From NCBI GenBank assembly GCA_011523655.1, contig WTGH01000033.1, positions 26,608 to 90,607 of the forward strand: DNA of 64,000 nt, in the 5' to 3' direction. Both the position numbers and the translations under genes were made by a program. Source of the DNA: Rhodospirillaceae bacterium (GTDB lineage Bacteria; Pseudomonadota; Alphaproteobacteria; Bin65). Positions 54,924 through 63,641 of this stretch are shown piece after piece; within the stretch, counting starts at the first letter, position 1, and every line of letters starts with the position of its first letter. The notes beneath the pieces were generated by a model that was not told the DNA's origin, made no database searches, and worked only from the letters and a program-made list of their open reading frames with translations.

Positions 54924-55958
54924 TCAGTTGGTCTTGACGAAGCTGGTGTCGACGACCTGGTCCATCGTGATGTCCTTTTTCACGAAGCCCTGAGCCTGGT
55001 TCCACTCCAGCTGGTGCTTGATGCTCTTCAGGTCGAGCGACAGGCCTGGGTTGAGATACATGGCGCCGGCCTTGATCGAGCGCGCCGCCTTGGCGTAGGG
55101 CCGCGACGTGTAGACATATTTGTGGATCGTCTTGACCATGGCCTCGGTCGCCGCCGGATCCTTCTTCTGGTTCAGCATGACGCGGTTGAAATCGGCGATA
55201 GCCCTGGCGTAGGCGCGCAGGAATTTCCGCACCAGGGCCGGCTTCTCCTTGATGTTGCGCGTCGAGGTGATGAGCGCCGTGATCTGGTAATCGGGATGCC
55301 AGTCGCGCAGCCAGCCGACGATCTTGCCGGCGCCGGCCCGGGCCAGCGGCTTGGCGATGTGGGGCACCATGAACATCGCGTCGACCTGGCCGGATTTGAA
55401 CGCGCCGATCATGGCGCCGACCTTCTGGAGCGGCCGCACGCGGATGTCCTTGATCGTGAAGCCGAACTTCTCCGCGGTCACCCCGCCCATGTAGTGAAAT
55501 GTGGAGCCGAACTGGGTCATCGCCAGCGCCTTGCCCTTCAGGTGTTCCGGCTTGGTCAATCCGGCCTCGAAGGCCTTTTTCGATGCCATCAGGGCCATGC
55601 CGTCGACGCCCTTGCGCTCGTGCAGCACCCCGCCGATCGCCTTGAGCGCGCCCTTGCCGGCATTGTTGAAGAAACCGCCGGTGATGCCCGCGATGGCGAA
55701 ATCCACGTCACCGGAAGTCACCGCGGCGGCGGTCGGCGCAGCGGCCTGGAAGAACCGGATTTCGACGTTCAGGCCTTCCTGCTTGAAATAGCCCCTTTCG
55801 AGCGCGACGAAGCTGGCGCTGTGCGACGTGAAGCGCAGGGCGCCGACGACCAGCTTGTCGGCGGAAAGCGCGGTCTGCGCGATTCCCGCTGTCGCGATCA
55901 GCGCTGCTCCGGCGCCGAGAAGCGCACGGCGCAGGTAGAGGCGGTTTCCCATTGTCAT
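54924..55958 (-). CDS. NitT/TauT-family ABC transporter substrate-binding protein
   Basis: A 344-residue periplasmic receptor (NMT1/TauA-like). A signal sequence with an RRALLGAGAAL core precedes mature SADKLVVGALRFTSHSASFVALERGYFKQEGLNVEIRFFQAAAPTAAAVTSGDVDFAIAG, the usual start of this family. I take ATG 55958, preceded by GGGAG at 9 bases; ATG 55952 is possible. It is convergent with the ATPase and permease genes rather than in line, so the receptor has its own promoter and control. The ligand might be taurine or another sulfonate given xsc and pta nearby; thiamine-precursor or nitrate types cannot be excluded. Confidence 0.87.
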   Translation of the reverse strand: MTMGNRLYLRRALLGAGAALIATAGIAQTALSADKLVVGALRFTSHSASFVALERGYFKQEGLNVEIRFFQAAAPTAAAVTSGDVDFAIAGITGGFFNNAGKGALKAIGGVLHERKGVDGMALMASKKAFEAGLTKPEHLKGKALAMTQFGSTFHYMGGVTAEKFGFTIKDIRVRPLQKVGAMIGAFKSGQVDAMFMVPHIAKPLARAGAGKIVGWLRDWHPDYQITALITSTRNIKEKPALVRKFLRAYARAIADFNRVMLNQKKDPAATEAMVKTIHKYVYTSRPYAKAARSIKAGAMYLNPGLSLDLKSIKHQLEWNQAQGFVKKDITMDQVVDTSFVKTN

Positions 55959-56238
55959 GTCGTGTCTCTCCCTTGGATAACGGTCGGATTTCTGTCGGAT
56001 CGACAGTCGTCGCTCTCGGCTGCAAGCGCGCGTGTTAAACGACTTTGCCTCGGTTTTCAAACGGCAACACCGGAAGACTCGATTTGTACTCCGAAAGTTC
56101 GACGCTTCATGCCGCACCCTTCCGGCCGAAGGGAGCGCCGCCGTTCGCCGCGACAACGGCTTTAGCCCGAGCGCTAGAGGCCGTATACTGTGCCTTGCGC
56201 GCCGGCCTCCCCTTGCCGCGCCGCTGCAATTGTCCGGG

Positions 56239-56266
56239 CCAGCACCATGAACCCAGCACCATGAAC
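56239..56266. repeat. 14-bp tandem duplication covering the start codon of the 2OG oxygenase
   Basis: CCAGCACCATGAAC occurs twice in direct tandem. It yields ATGs at 56247 and 56261, out of frame with each other; the second reads into the oxygenase. Confidence 0.85.
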
Positions 56267-57346
56267 ATTGCCACACCTGTTCCCGACAGCGTCGACCCCG
56301 GCGCCTTCACCGCCGTTCCGGTGGTCGATATCGGCGGCCGGACGGAAGGCGCCGCGGCGCGCCGGGAACTTGCGGACCGGCTGGGCGGCATCTGCCACCA
56401 TGTCGGTTTCGCCGTGGTCACCGGCCACGGCATCGCGCCCGAAGTCATCGACGACGTGTTCGACCGGATCGCCCGCTTCTTCGCCCTGCCCGAGGCCGGC
56501 AAGCGCTGCATCGACAAGCGCAACTCGCGCCATTTCCGCGGCTGGGAGCCGGTCGGCAGCGAATACACCAACAACCGGCCGGACATGCGCGAGCAGATCG
56601 ACCTGTGGACCGACCACCCGGCCCGGCCGATCGACGCCACGCCCCGCTACCTGCGCCTGCTCGGGCCGAACCAGTGGCCGCCGGAAAGCGTGGCGCCCGG
56701 CTTCCGGCCGGCGCTCGAGCGCTGGTTCGCCGAGATGTCGGACCTGGCCGACGACCTGCTGCGCCTGCTCGCGCTCAGCCTGGAGCTGGAGGAGGGCCAT
56801 TTCGACGCCCTGTTCGGCGCCGAGCGCATGTCGCTCACCAAGCTGATCGGCTATCCGGAGACTCCGCCCGGCCAGTTCGGCGTCAACGCCCATCACGACG
56901 CCGGCTTCCTCACCCTTCTCTCACCGGGCAAAACGCCGGGACTGGAGATCGAGAACGCCCACGGCGACTGGATTCCGGTGCCTATCGTACCGGGTTCCCT
57001 GGTCCTCAACCTGGGCGAAGTCCTCCAGAAGATGACCGGCAACTATTTCGTCGCCACGCCGCATCGGGTGGTCACCCGCGAACCGCGCCTGTCGGCCGGC
57101 TATTTCCACGGGCCGTCGCTCGACATGGCGCTCGACCCGCTGCCGCTGGCGCCGGAATTCGCCGAGGCCGTCGCCCGCAGCCCGCGCCACGCCGGGGCCG
57201 GCTTCATGGCGCAGCCCGACGAGACCGAGGCCGGTGTCGGCGACATGCAGAGCCGGCACCATCCCGGCACCTACGGCGAGCAGCTTTGGAACTATTTCTC
57301 GCGCAGCTATCCGGACAACGTCGCGCGCTACTATCCCGCGGACTGA
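56261..57346 (+). CDS. isopenicillin N synthase-like 2-oxoglutarate/Fe(II) oxygenase
   Basis: A 361-residue cytoplasmic oxygenase. N-terminal DIOX_N block: VPVVDIGGRTEGAAARRELADRLGGICHHVGFAVVTGHGI. Iron ligands H211-x-D213 (NAHHDAGFLTLL) and H268 (VATPHRVV), with R276-x-S278 for 2-oxoglutarate. It is not in the TauD fold family, so it is not a standard taurine dioxygenase. The 3' end overlaps the convergent cupin gene by 16 bases. The substrate is unknown. Confidence 0.87.
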   Translation: MNIATPVPDSVDPGAFTAVPVVDIGGRTEGAAARRELADRLGGICHHVGFAVVTGHGIAPEVIDDVFDRIARFFALPEAGKRCIDKRNSRHFRGWEPVGSEYTNNRPDMREQIDLWTDHPARPIDATPRYLRLLGPNQWPPESVAPGFRPALERWFAEMSDLADDLLRLLALSLELEEGHFDALFGAERMSLTKLIGYPETPPGQFGVNAHHDAGFLTLLSPGKTPGLEIENAHGDWIPVPIVPGSLVLNLGEVLQKMTGNYFVATPHRVVTREPRLSAGYFHGPSLDMALDPLPLAPEFAEAVARSPRHAGAGFMAQPDETEAGVGDMQSRHHPGTYGEQLWNYFSRSYPDNVARYYPAD

Positions 57347-57861
57347 AGCGCCTCTTCCGCCGCCACGATGTGGGACCGCGGGATGAAGTCCTGGTTAGCG
57401 CCCTCGATCCGGATCAGCCGGGTCGGCCGGGTCCGCTTCGGGGAATGGACGGCGCCGACGCCGTAGAAATGGGCGTCGCCGGGCGTGAGCGTGTAGGTCC
57501 GCGCCGGCACGACGCGGATCGGCTTTCCGCCCCCGCCTTCGTCTACGATGCGCCAATCGGTCATTTCGGTCGTGCCCTCGGCCTGGCCGTAGATCGCCCA
57601 GGTCGTGCCGTGGTCGTGGGGCTTGCCGACCGACGCGCCGGCGTTGACGTGGCCGCAGATGCAGAAGCCGAGCTCGGGATCCTCGTAGAGAATCTCCCGC
57701 ACGGCCTCGCCGTCCTTGCGGTCGGGCAGCATGGCCTCCGTGAACGCGCGGTCTTTCAGGGCCTCGCCGAGGATGCCGCACAAAGCCGCCGCCCCGTCCG
57801 GAACCGGCGAGGCCTTCATCGAGTCGCGCAGTCGCTGCGCCAGGGTTTCCAGGTCCATCAT
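57331..57861 (-). CDS. cysteine-dioxygenase-like cupin protein
   Basis: A 176-residue cupin. The metal triad of thiol dioxygenases appears as H82-x-H84 ([15 protein letters not shown]) and H139 ([10 protein letters not shown]). The [16 protein letters not shown] and [15 protein letters not shown] context is that of bacterial cysteine/3-mercaptopropionate-dioxygenase-like proteins, about 175-200 residues long. It would oxidise a small thiol to a sulfinate. The start overlaps the pta stop (ATGA), which suggests co-translation with Pta and a link to C2 sulfur metabolism. Confidence 0.78.
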   Translation of the reverse strand: MMDLETLAQRLRDSMKASPVPDGAAALCGILGEALKDRAFTEAMLPDRKDGEAVREILYEDPELGFCICGHVNAGASVGKPHDHGTTWAIYGQAEGTTEMTDWRIVDEGGGGKPIRVVPARTYTLTPGDAHFYGVGAVHSPKRTRPTRLIRIEGANQDFIPRSHIVAAEEALQSAG

Positions 57862-58817
57862 GTCGTCTCGTCCGCCGCTTGCGCCGCCGTGACCGCGATC
57901 ATGTGATAGACATCGTCCTCTGTACAGCCCCGCGACAGGTCGTTGGCCGGCCGGGCGAGGCCCTGCAGGGTCGGGCCGAGGGCGACCGCGCCGCCCAGCC
58001 GCTGGGCGATCTTGTAGCCGATATTGCCGGCGTTGAGGTCCGGGAAGACCAGCACGTTGGCCTGCCCGGCGACCGGCGATCCCGGCGCCTTGGACGCCGC
58101 GACATCGGGCACCAGCGCGGTGTCCACCTGCAATTCGCCGTCGATGTCGAGCCCCGGTTCCTGCTCCCGGACCAGCGCGGTCGCTTTCTGGACGGCGGCG
58201 ACCTTGCCGTGCCGGGCGCTGCCTTTGGTGGAAAAGGAGAGCATGGCGACCCGCGGCGTGCCGCCGACAAGTTGCCGGTAGCTTTGCGCCGACGCCCGGG
58301 CGATGGCGGCGAGTTCCTCCTCGTCCGGCGCAACGACGAGGCCGCAGTCGGCGAAGATCAGCGCTCGGTCGGGCCAGACCATCAGGAAGAAGCTGGAGAC
58401 CAGGGCGTAATCCGGATGCTTGCCGATGACCTGGAGCGCCGTGCGGACGGTATCGGACGAGGTCGCCACCGCGCCGCCGAGCGTACCGTCGGCCAGCCCC
58501 TCGCGCACCATGAGCGCGGCGAAGGTGAGCGGATGGCGCACCGCCGCGCGCGCCGCATCCCGGTCGACACCGCGATGCTTGCGCAGGTTCCAGTAGACAT
58601 CGGCCAGCCGGTCGCTGTCGGGCGACTCCGCCGGATCGATAACCTCCACGCCCTCCCCTGCCCGGCCGCCGCCGTCGCGCAGCAGCGTGATCCGCGCCAG
58701 CCCGTCGGCCGCCGCCCGCGCCGCGCCTCCGGCGATCCGCGGGTCTTCGCCCTCCGGTAGCACGATATGCGGCCGCAGCGCCCGGGCGCGGTCGGCAAGG
58801 GTTTCGAGAACGGACAC
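57858..58817 (-). CDS. pta: phosphate acetyltransferase (short type)
   Basis: Converts acetyl phosphate and CoA to acetyl-CoA. The 319-residue single-domain form has [22 protein letters not shown] at the N-terminus, then [38 protein letters not shown] [20 protein letters not shown] and [40 protein letters not shown] at the end. This is the form usually found with xsc in sulfonate degradation, where it consumes the acetyl phosphate made by Xsc. No ackA is nearby. xsc lies 3 kb away on the same strand. Confidence 0.9.
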   Translation of the reverse strand: MSVLETLADRARALRPHIVLPEGEDPRIAGGAARAAADGLARITLLRDGGGRAGEGVEVIDPAESPDSDRLADVYWNLRKHRGVDRDAARAAVRHPLTFAALMVREGLADGTLGGAVATSSDTVRTALQVIGKHPDYALVSSFFLMVWPDRALIFADCGLVVAPDEEELAAIARASAQSYRQLVGGTPRVAMLSFSTKGSARHGKVAAVQKATALVREQEPGLDIDGELQVDTALVPDVAASKAPGSPVAGQANVLVFPDLNAGNIGYKIAQRLGGAVALGPTLQGLARPANDLSRGCTEDDVYHMIAVTAAQAADETT

Positions 58818-58900
58818 GGAATCGCCGCAAAGCCTGTTGTGCAGTCCGGCCGCTATTCAATACTATCCGCAGGGAGATTGCGACGGCTTCGGAGGCTCTC

Positions 58901-59548
58901 ATGGCGGATACGCCGAACTGGCACATCGTCGGCGACTGGTTCGACAATTGCAGTTGCGCCGTTGCCTGCCCCTGCACCTTCGCGCAGCCGCCGGACAACG
59001 GCTTTTGCGACGGGGTCCTCTTCTGGCACGTCAAGCACGGGCATTACGGCGACACGGTCCTCGACGACCTCGCCTTCGTGCGGGTCGGCCGCTGGGAGGG
59101 CGACCTGTGGGCCGGCAAGGTCAGCGGCAAGGCCGGCGTTTTCGTCGACGACCGCGCCGACGACGCCCAGGCCGAGGCCCTGACGGCCATCATCGGCGGC
59201 CGCGCGGGCGGCTTCATGGGCAAGGTGAACGCCTTGTTCACCGGCGGCCGCAAGGTTATCGGCGTCGAACGCGCGAAAATCTCCTTCGAGATTACGCCGA
59301 ACCAGTCGCGCTGGGGCGTCGAGGTCGCCGGCAAGGTCAAGGCGTGGGCGGAGGCGCTCACCGGACCGACCAGCAATCCGGGCGAATACCCGCGGCTCGC
59401 CAACGCGCCGGGGTCGGAGACCGGGCCCGGCCCGCAGCTGGTGACCTGGGGGAAGTCGACCGTGTGCAATGTCGATGCCTTCGGCTTCAAATTCTCCTGG
59501 GACGTCAACTCCTCCAAGCACATCCCGTTCGACTGGACCGGCCCGTAG
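58901..59548 (+). CDS. DUF1326-family cysteine-rich protein
   Basis: A 215-residue protein of the DUF1326 family. The N-terminus DWFDNCSCAVACPCTFAQPPDNGFCDGV carries five cysteines in a CxC...CPC...C array, plausibly metal-binding. GGAGG lies 6 bases before the ATG. It is convergent, 17 bases apart, with a DUF2182 membrane protein gene, a pairing I have seen in other genomes. It diverges from pta. Function unknown. Confidence 0.85.
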   Translation: MADTPNWHIVGDWFDNCSCAVACPCTFAQPPDNGFCDGVLFWHVKHGHYGDTVLDDLAFVRVGRWEGDLWAGKVSGKAGVFVDDRADDAQAEALTAIIGGRAGGFMGKVNALFTGGRKVIGVERAKISFEITPNQSRWGVEVAGKVKAWAEALTGPTSNPGEYPRLANAPGSETGPGPQLVTWGKSTVCNVDAFGFKFSWDVNSSKHIPFDWTGP

Positions 59549-59565
59549 CCCTTCGGCGCGAGCGG

Positions 59566-60324
59566 TCAGAACGCTATCGCGGCGCCGGCGGCAAGCAGGG
59601 CGGCGCTGTAGACCCAGGTCAGCCACGCCGGCAGCTGCGGCCATTTTTCGAGCGCCACGGCGACGGTGAGGAAGGCGATCCAAACCGGGTTCATGACGCC
59701 GGCGGCAAACAGTAGGAGCATGAGCGCCCAGCAGCATCCGGCGCAGTAGAGGCCGTGCCTGAGGCCCATCGCGAACGCACCGCCCGTGCCGTCGCGCCAT
59801 TCCGCCAGCAGGAAGCCCTCCGGCGTCCGGCAGTATTTCAGGCAAGCCTGCTTCAGCGGCGTCAACTGGTAGAGGCCGGCGAGGATCAGCAGGCCCGCGG
59901 TCAGCCCTTCGGAGCGGCTGACGATCATCGGCGTCAGCATGCCGCCGGCCTGCAAAGCCCACTGCGCGCCGGCGGCGAGCGCGGAAAAGCCGATCCACAC
60001 CAGCAGATAGGCGCCGGCGAAGGCGAGCGAGCGCGGTGTCGCCCGCCCGGCGGGCGCGTTACGGCGCTCCAGGGCGTCGAAGGTCAGGATCATCGGGGCG
60101 GCCGAGGGCAGCATCATCGCCACCATCATGCCCGCCCACATGACGAGAACGGCAGCGGCCGTCGCAGGGGACCAGGCGGCATCGAGCGGCATCGCCAGCC
60201 GGACGGCCGGATGGGACATGTCGGCCGTCATCCAGATGACGAACGCCCAGCCCGCCACGAAGACGAGCCCCAGCGCCGTCAGGACTTCAGCGTGATGAAG
60301 AAGCCGGCGGGCGAGTGTGGACAT
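59566..60324 (-). CDS. DUF2182-family membrane protein
   Basis: A 252-residue polytopic membrane protein with about seven helices. Family motifs: MWAGMMVAMMLPSAAPMIL near residue 65, LTPLKQACLKYCRTP near residue 155 and GLRHGLYCAGCCWALMLLLF near residue 190. Five cysteines and several Met at membrane faces suggest metal binding. It is convergent with DUF1326. Function unknown. Confidence 0.87.
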   Translation of the reverse strand: MSTLARRLLHHAEVLTALGLVFVAGWAFVIWMTADMSHPAVRLAMPLDAAWSPATAAAVLVMWAGMMVAMMLPSAAPMILTFDALERRNAPAGRATPRSLAFAGAYLLVWIGFSALAAGAQWALQAGGMLTPMIVSRSEGLTAGLLILAGLYQLTPLKQACLKYCRTPEGFLLAEWRDGTGGAFAMGLRHGLYCAGCCWALMLLLFAAGVMNPVWIAFLTVAVALEKWPQLPAWLTWVYSAALLAAGAAIAF

Positions 60325-60625
60325 TGCCGCTCGTTCCCGGATGTTCGGCTACAAGACGATCTTGGCAGGAACCGAAGTGGCCACAGGCGCGAATATCCGC
60401 CCGTATCCTCAACGACGCCTGACGGTGTCGCAATGTCGAGAACATTCTGAGTTGACCCACCGTTGCACAAACACTACCTTTGCATTCGAATGTGACAACG
60501 CTCTCACCTGACCAGCAAGCCAACGACACAAGTCAATGACAGCCCCCTGGCCCCCGATCGTCTGACCCCTTGGCTCCGGGCGTGCGCGTCTGCAGACAGC
60601 GATGCCGCGCTTACTCATCGGTCCT
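60325..60625. other. gene-free stretch at the edge of a low-GC island
   Basis: 301 bases between the DUF2182 gene and the island protein. I see no gene I can support. Base composition changes from GC-rich to near-even across it, so the island boundary probably lies here. I found no direct repeat matching the far edge. Confidence 0.5.
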
Positions 60626-61276
60626 CTAAGCTCCCGGGTTTCTCTTGTCGTCCGTGGGTACCTCTGAGTGCAGGGAACTCATGAACGATTCGTGCTCTTT
60701 CTTTAGTTTGCAGAGAAATTTGTGTCTCGATTTCATAGTTTCAATCACCTTTTGCGAACTAGCCTCCAGATCACGAGCTTGGTCGAATAGATGGTTCAAG
60801 ACAGATTCCTTGCGTTCGTTTGAAAGCAAAGAAAATTTGTCAGTTTCCAGTTTACCGTAATACTGTTTGAATAGTCCGCGGTAATCCAAGTAAGTTGATA
60901 TTGCTGCAATTTCCGAGTCCGATAACTCTGCAATGTACTGAGCAATCTCCTTGGAAATATTTCTTTCATCGTAATTCTCAACATACCCCCGAAACCCCTT
61001 CTCAGCTTGCTTTATCAAGCTAACAGTCCTTCCTCTTTCCTCTTCAGAAAAGTTCTTTTTGAGATTATAAGCTTGATTCAGTGCATCGACAAAGAGGTGG
61101 GTCAGTGCCTCTTTTTTCCTTCTTCTGTGAATACACATATTCCGGATACTATCCCATATTTTTACGAATATCCATCCAATTGAGGCAATTGCAGCACCAA
61201 TCACCGCCAGTGCTATTGCTCCAGATGCCGACTCGGTGGATCCAAATGCCTTTAATTGTTCCACAAGCCATGTCAT
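60626..61276 (-). CDS. hypothetical single-pass membrane protein on a low-GC island
   Basis: A 216-residue protein I do not recognise. One hydrophobic helix lies at residues 19-38 (GAIALAVIGAAIASIGWIFVKIW), followed by a basic stretch and a long charged helical region (residues 50-210) rich in Lys, Glu and Ser, probably cytoplasmic. Preceded by AAGGGGA about 7 bases before the ATG. Codon use is AT-rich and unlike the neighbours, which points to recent transfer. It could be part of a defence or phage-related cargo, but nothing in the sequence proves that. Confidence 0.65.
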   Translation of the reverse strand: MTWLVEQLKAFGSTESASGAIALAVIGAAIASIGWIFVKIWDSIRNMCIHRRRKKEALTHLFVDALNQAYNLKKNFSEEERGRTVSLIKQAEKGFRGYVENYDERNISKEIAQYIAELSDSEIAAISTYLDYRGLFKQYYGKLETDKFSLLSNERKESVLNHLFDQARDLEASSQKVIETMKSRHKFLCKLKKEHESFMSSLHSEVPTDDKRNPGA

Positions 61277-61834
61277 TATGAATTCCCCTTTCAGCTGCCG
61301 GTATACTCAAATGGCAGTGATTCTCGATCAACACAATTACTGATTCTCTGAAGGAAACCCCATTTTCCGATTTTACCAATGTAACCATCCGATTTCACCA
61401 GACTGGCCACTCCGGTGCAAGGCGACGCGATCACGCTGATGCCTGCATGCCTCTCTTCCAAATTCGGGTATCCGCGATACTATCCTCAAAGGAGCAGCCA
61501 GAAAGAGACTTCTGGCTTCGGCTCCTGCGAAAACACTGGCAGCAAACTCTCAATCAGTGACATCATACTCCTCTGTCACCCGCGTGACCGAGCGAAGATA
61601 AGCTGTCACGGGCAGAAGAAACAGCTGCCGCCAATTGCTGCCCGTACATGTCCCAATCTTGGAAAAGTTGCATCAGGTTTGATGAATGATTCTAGATTTT
61701 GGCTCCGATGTCATCGACAATAAAACGTACATTACAATGAAATCAATGGATTATCCAAGAGCACTTCAAATTTAGCCCGGATCTATCCAGTGCGTATCGA
61801 AGAGCGGCCGTCATGAAACGTCCGTCTCGAAGGG
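61277..61834. other. low-GC gene-free stretch before xsc
   Basis: 558 bases of mixed, mostly AT-richer sequence. A 102-codon plus-strand frame (61415-61723) has no ribosome binding site, no recognisable domain and poor composition, so I reject it. A small inverted repeat, GTCAC-CCGC-GTGAC, lies at 61577-61590. Nothing else supportable. Confidence 0.5.
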
Positions 61835-63613
61835 CTACGCCGCCTGTTGCGGGCGCATGTCGGCGGGGTCGATGCCGGCGACCTCGACCGGCCTTTTCAT
61901 GGCGTCGCGGCGGAACGGCTCGCCCAGCTCCTGGTTGAGCAGCACCTCGATGAAGGTGGTCACGCCCTCCTTCATCTGGGCGTCCACCGCCTTCTGCAAC
62001 TCCGCCGTCAGCCCGTCCATGGTCGCAACCTGCACGCCCTTCAGGCCGCAGGCTTCCGCGATCCGGGCGTAGTGCACGTCGAGATCGAGCTCGGTGCCGA
62101 CGAAATTGTCGTCGAACCACAGGGTCGTGTTGCGCTTTTCCGCGCCCCACTGGTAGTTGCGGAAGATCACCATGGTGATCGCCGGCCATTCCTCCCGGCC
62201 GCACGCCGTCATCTCGTTCATCGAGATGCCGAAGGCGCCGTCTCCGGCGAAGCCGATCACCGGGGTGTCCGGGCAGCCGATCTTGGCGCCGATGATCGCC
62301 GGGAAGCCGTAGCCGCACGGGCCGAACAGGCCGGGCGCGAGATATTTCCGGCCCTCCTCGAAGGTCGGGTAGGCGTTGCCGATGGCGCAGTTGTTGCCGA
62401 TGTCCGACGAGATGATCGCGTCCGCCGGCAGCGCCGACTGGATGGCGCGCCAGGCCATGCGCGGGCTCATCCGCTCCGGCTCGCGGGCGCGGGCGCGTTC
62501 GTTCCAGGTCGTGCCGGGATCGTCGTCCTCGTGGTCCATGCCACTCAACGCCTGGAGCCAGGCCGAGCGGGTGTGGTGGATCGTCGACAGGCGTTCCTCC
62601 CGCTCGCGGTCGCCGGCGTCCGCGGCGAGCGTTTCCAGAATCTGTTCGGCGACCAGCTTCGCGTCGCCGGCGATGCCAACCGCAACCGGCTTGGTCAGGC
62701 CGATCCGGTCCGGGTTGATATCGACCTGGATGAGCTTCGCCGCCTTCGGCCAGTAGTCGATGCCGTAGCCCGGCAGGGTCGAGAAGGGATTGAGCCTTGT
62801 GCCGAGCGCCAGCACGACATCGGCTTGCGAGATCAGTTCCATCGCCGCGCGCGAGCCGTTGTAGCCGAGCGGCCCGACGGAGAGCGGATGGCTGCCGGGG
62901 AAGGCGTCGTTATGCTGGTAGTTGCAGCAGACCGGCGCGCCCAGCCGTTCGGCGAGCCGGCGCGAGGCGTCGATGGCGCCGCTGAGCACCACGCCGGCGC
63001 CGTTCAGGATGACCGGGAAGTTCGCCTTGAAGAGCAGCGCGGCGGCGGTCTCGATGGCGGCCCGGCCACCGGGCGAGCGCTCCAGCCCCACGATCTGCGG
63101 CAGCTCGATATCGATCACCTGGGTCCAGTAATCGCGCGGCACGTTGATCTGCGCCGGCGCGCTGCCGCGCCACGCCTTCTCGATCACCCGGTTCAGCACC
63201 TCGGCGATGCGCACCGGATCGCGCACCTCTTCCTGGTAGCAGACCATGTCCTCGAACACGGCCATCTGCTCGATTTCCTGGAAACCGCCCTGCCCGATGG
63301 TCCGGTTGGCCGCCTGGGGCGTCACCAGCAGCATCGGCGTGTGGTTCCAGTAGGCCGTCTTGATCGGGGTCACGAAATTGGTGATACCGGGGCCGTTCTG
63401 GGCGACCGCCATGCTCATCTTGCCGGTCGCGCGCGAATAGCCGTCGGCCATCATCCCGGCGTTGCATTCGTGGGCGCAGTCCCAGAAGGCGATGCCGGCC
63501 TTCGGGAACAGGTCCGAGATCGGCATCATGGCCGAGCCGATAATGCCGAAAGCGTGCTCGATGCCGTGCATCTGGAGCACTTTCACAAAGGCTTCCTCGG
63601 TCGTCATCTTCAT
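61835..63613 (-). CDS. xsc: sulfoacetaldehyde acetyltransferase
   Basis: A thiamine-diphosphate enzyme of 592 residues converting sulfoacetaldehyde and phosphate to sulfite and acetyl phosphate. The N-terminus (MKMTTEEAFVKVLQMHGIEH, then AFGIIGSAMMPISDLFPKAG) is the near-invariant Xsc start. E49 (FWDCAHECNAG) is the ThDP-activating glutamate and GDGAFGISMNEMT...FRNYQWGAEKRN the ThDP-pyrophosphate motif. YQHNDAFPGSHPLSVGPLGYNGS is Xsc-specific. GAGGA precedes the ATG by 7 bases. It is downstream of a SucD-family gene (28-base gap, same strand) and 3 kb from pta, which uses its product. Confidence 0.95.
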   Translation of the reverse strand: MKMTTEEAFVKVLQMHGIEHAFGIIGSAMMPISDLFPKAGIAFWDCAHECNAGMMADGYSRATGKMSMAVAQNGPGITNFVTPIKTAYWNHTPMLLVTPQAANRTIGQGGFQEIEQMAVFEDMVCYQEEVRDPVRIAEVLNRVIEKAWRGSAPAQINVPRDYWTQVIDIELPQIVGLERSPGGRAAIETAAALLFKANFPVILNGAGVVLSGAIDASRRLAERLGAPVCCNYQHNDAFPGSHPLSVGPLGYNGSRAAMELISQADVVLALGTRLNPFSTLPGYGIDYWPKAAKLIQVDINPDRIGLTKPVAVGIAGDAKLVAEQILETLAADAGDREREERLSTIHHTRSAWLQALSGMDHEDDDPGTTWNERARAREPERMSPRMAWRAIQSALPADAIISSDIGNNCAIGNAYPTFEEGRKYLAPGLFGPCGYGFPAIIGAKIGCPDTPVIGFAGDGAFGISMNEMTACGREEWPAITMVIFRNYQWGAEKRNTTLWFDDNFVGTELDLDVHYARIAEACGLKGVQVATMDGLTAELQKAVDAQMKEGVTTFIEVLLNQELGEPFRRDAMKRPVEVAGIDPADMRPQQAA

Positions 63614-63641
63614 CGGTCTGTCCTCGCAGAATGCGTTTTCG

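Noticed and set aside
54924..56276. A 450-codon version of the NitT/TauT binding protein starting at 56276
   Set aside because: The extra 106 residues are not protein-like and the signal peptide starts at 55958.
56261..57346. Taurine dioxygenase (TauD) identity for the 2-oxoglutarate oxygenase near xsc
   Set aside because: The HxD...H...RxS spacing and N-terminal domain are of the isopenicillin N synthase group, not the TauD/TfdA group.
61415..61723. A 102-codon plus-strand frame in the low-GC stretch
   Set aside because: No ribosome binding site, no domain, ends and starts in low-complexity composition.
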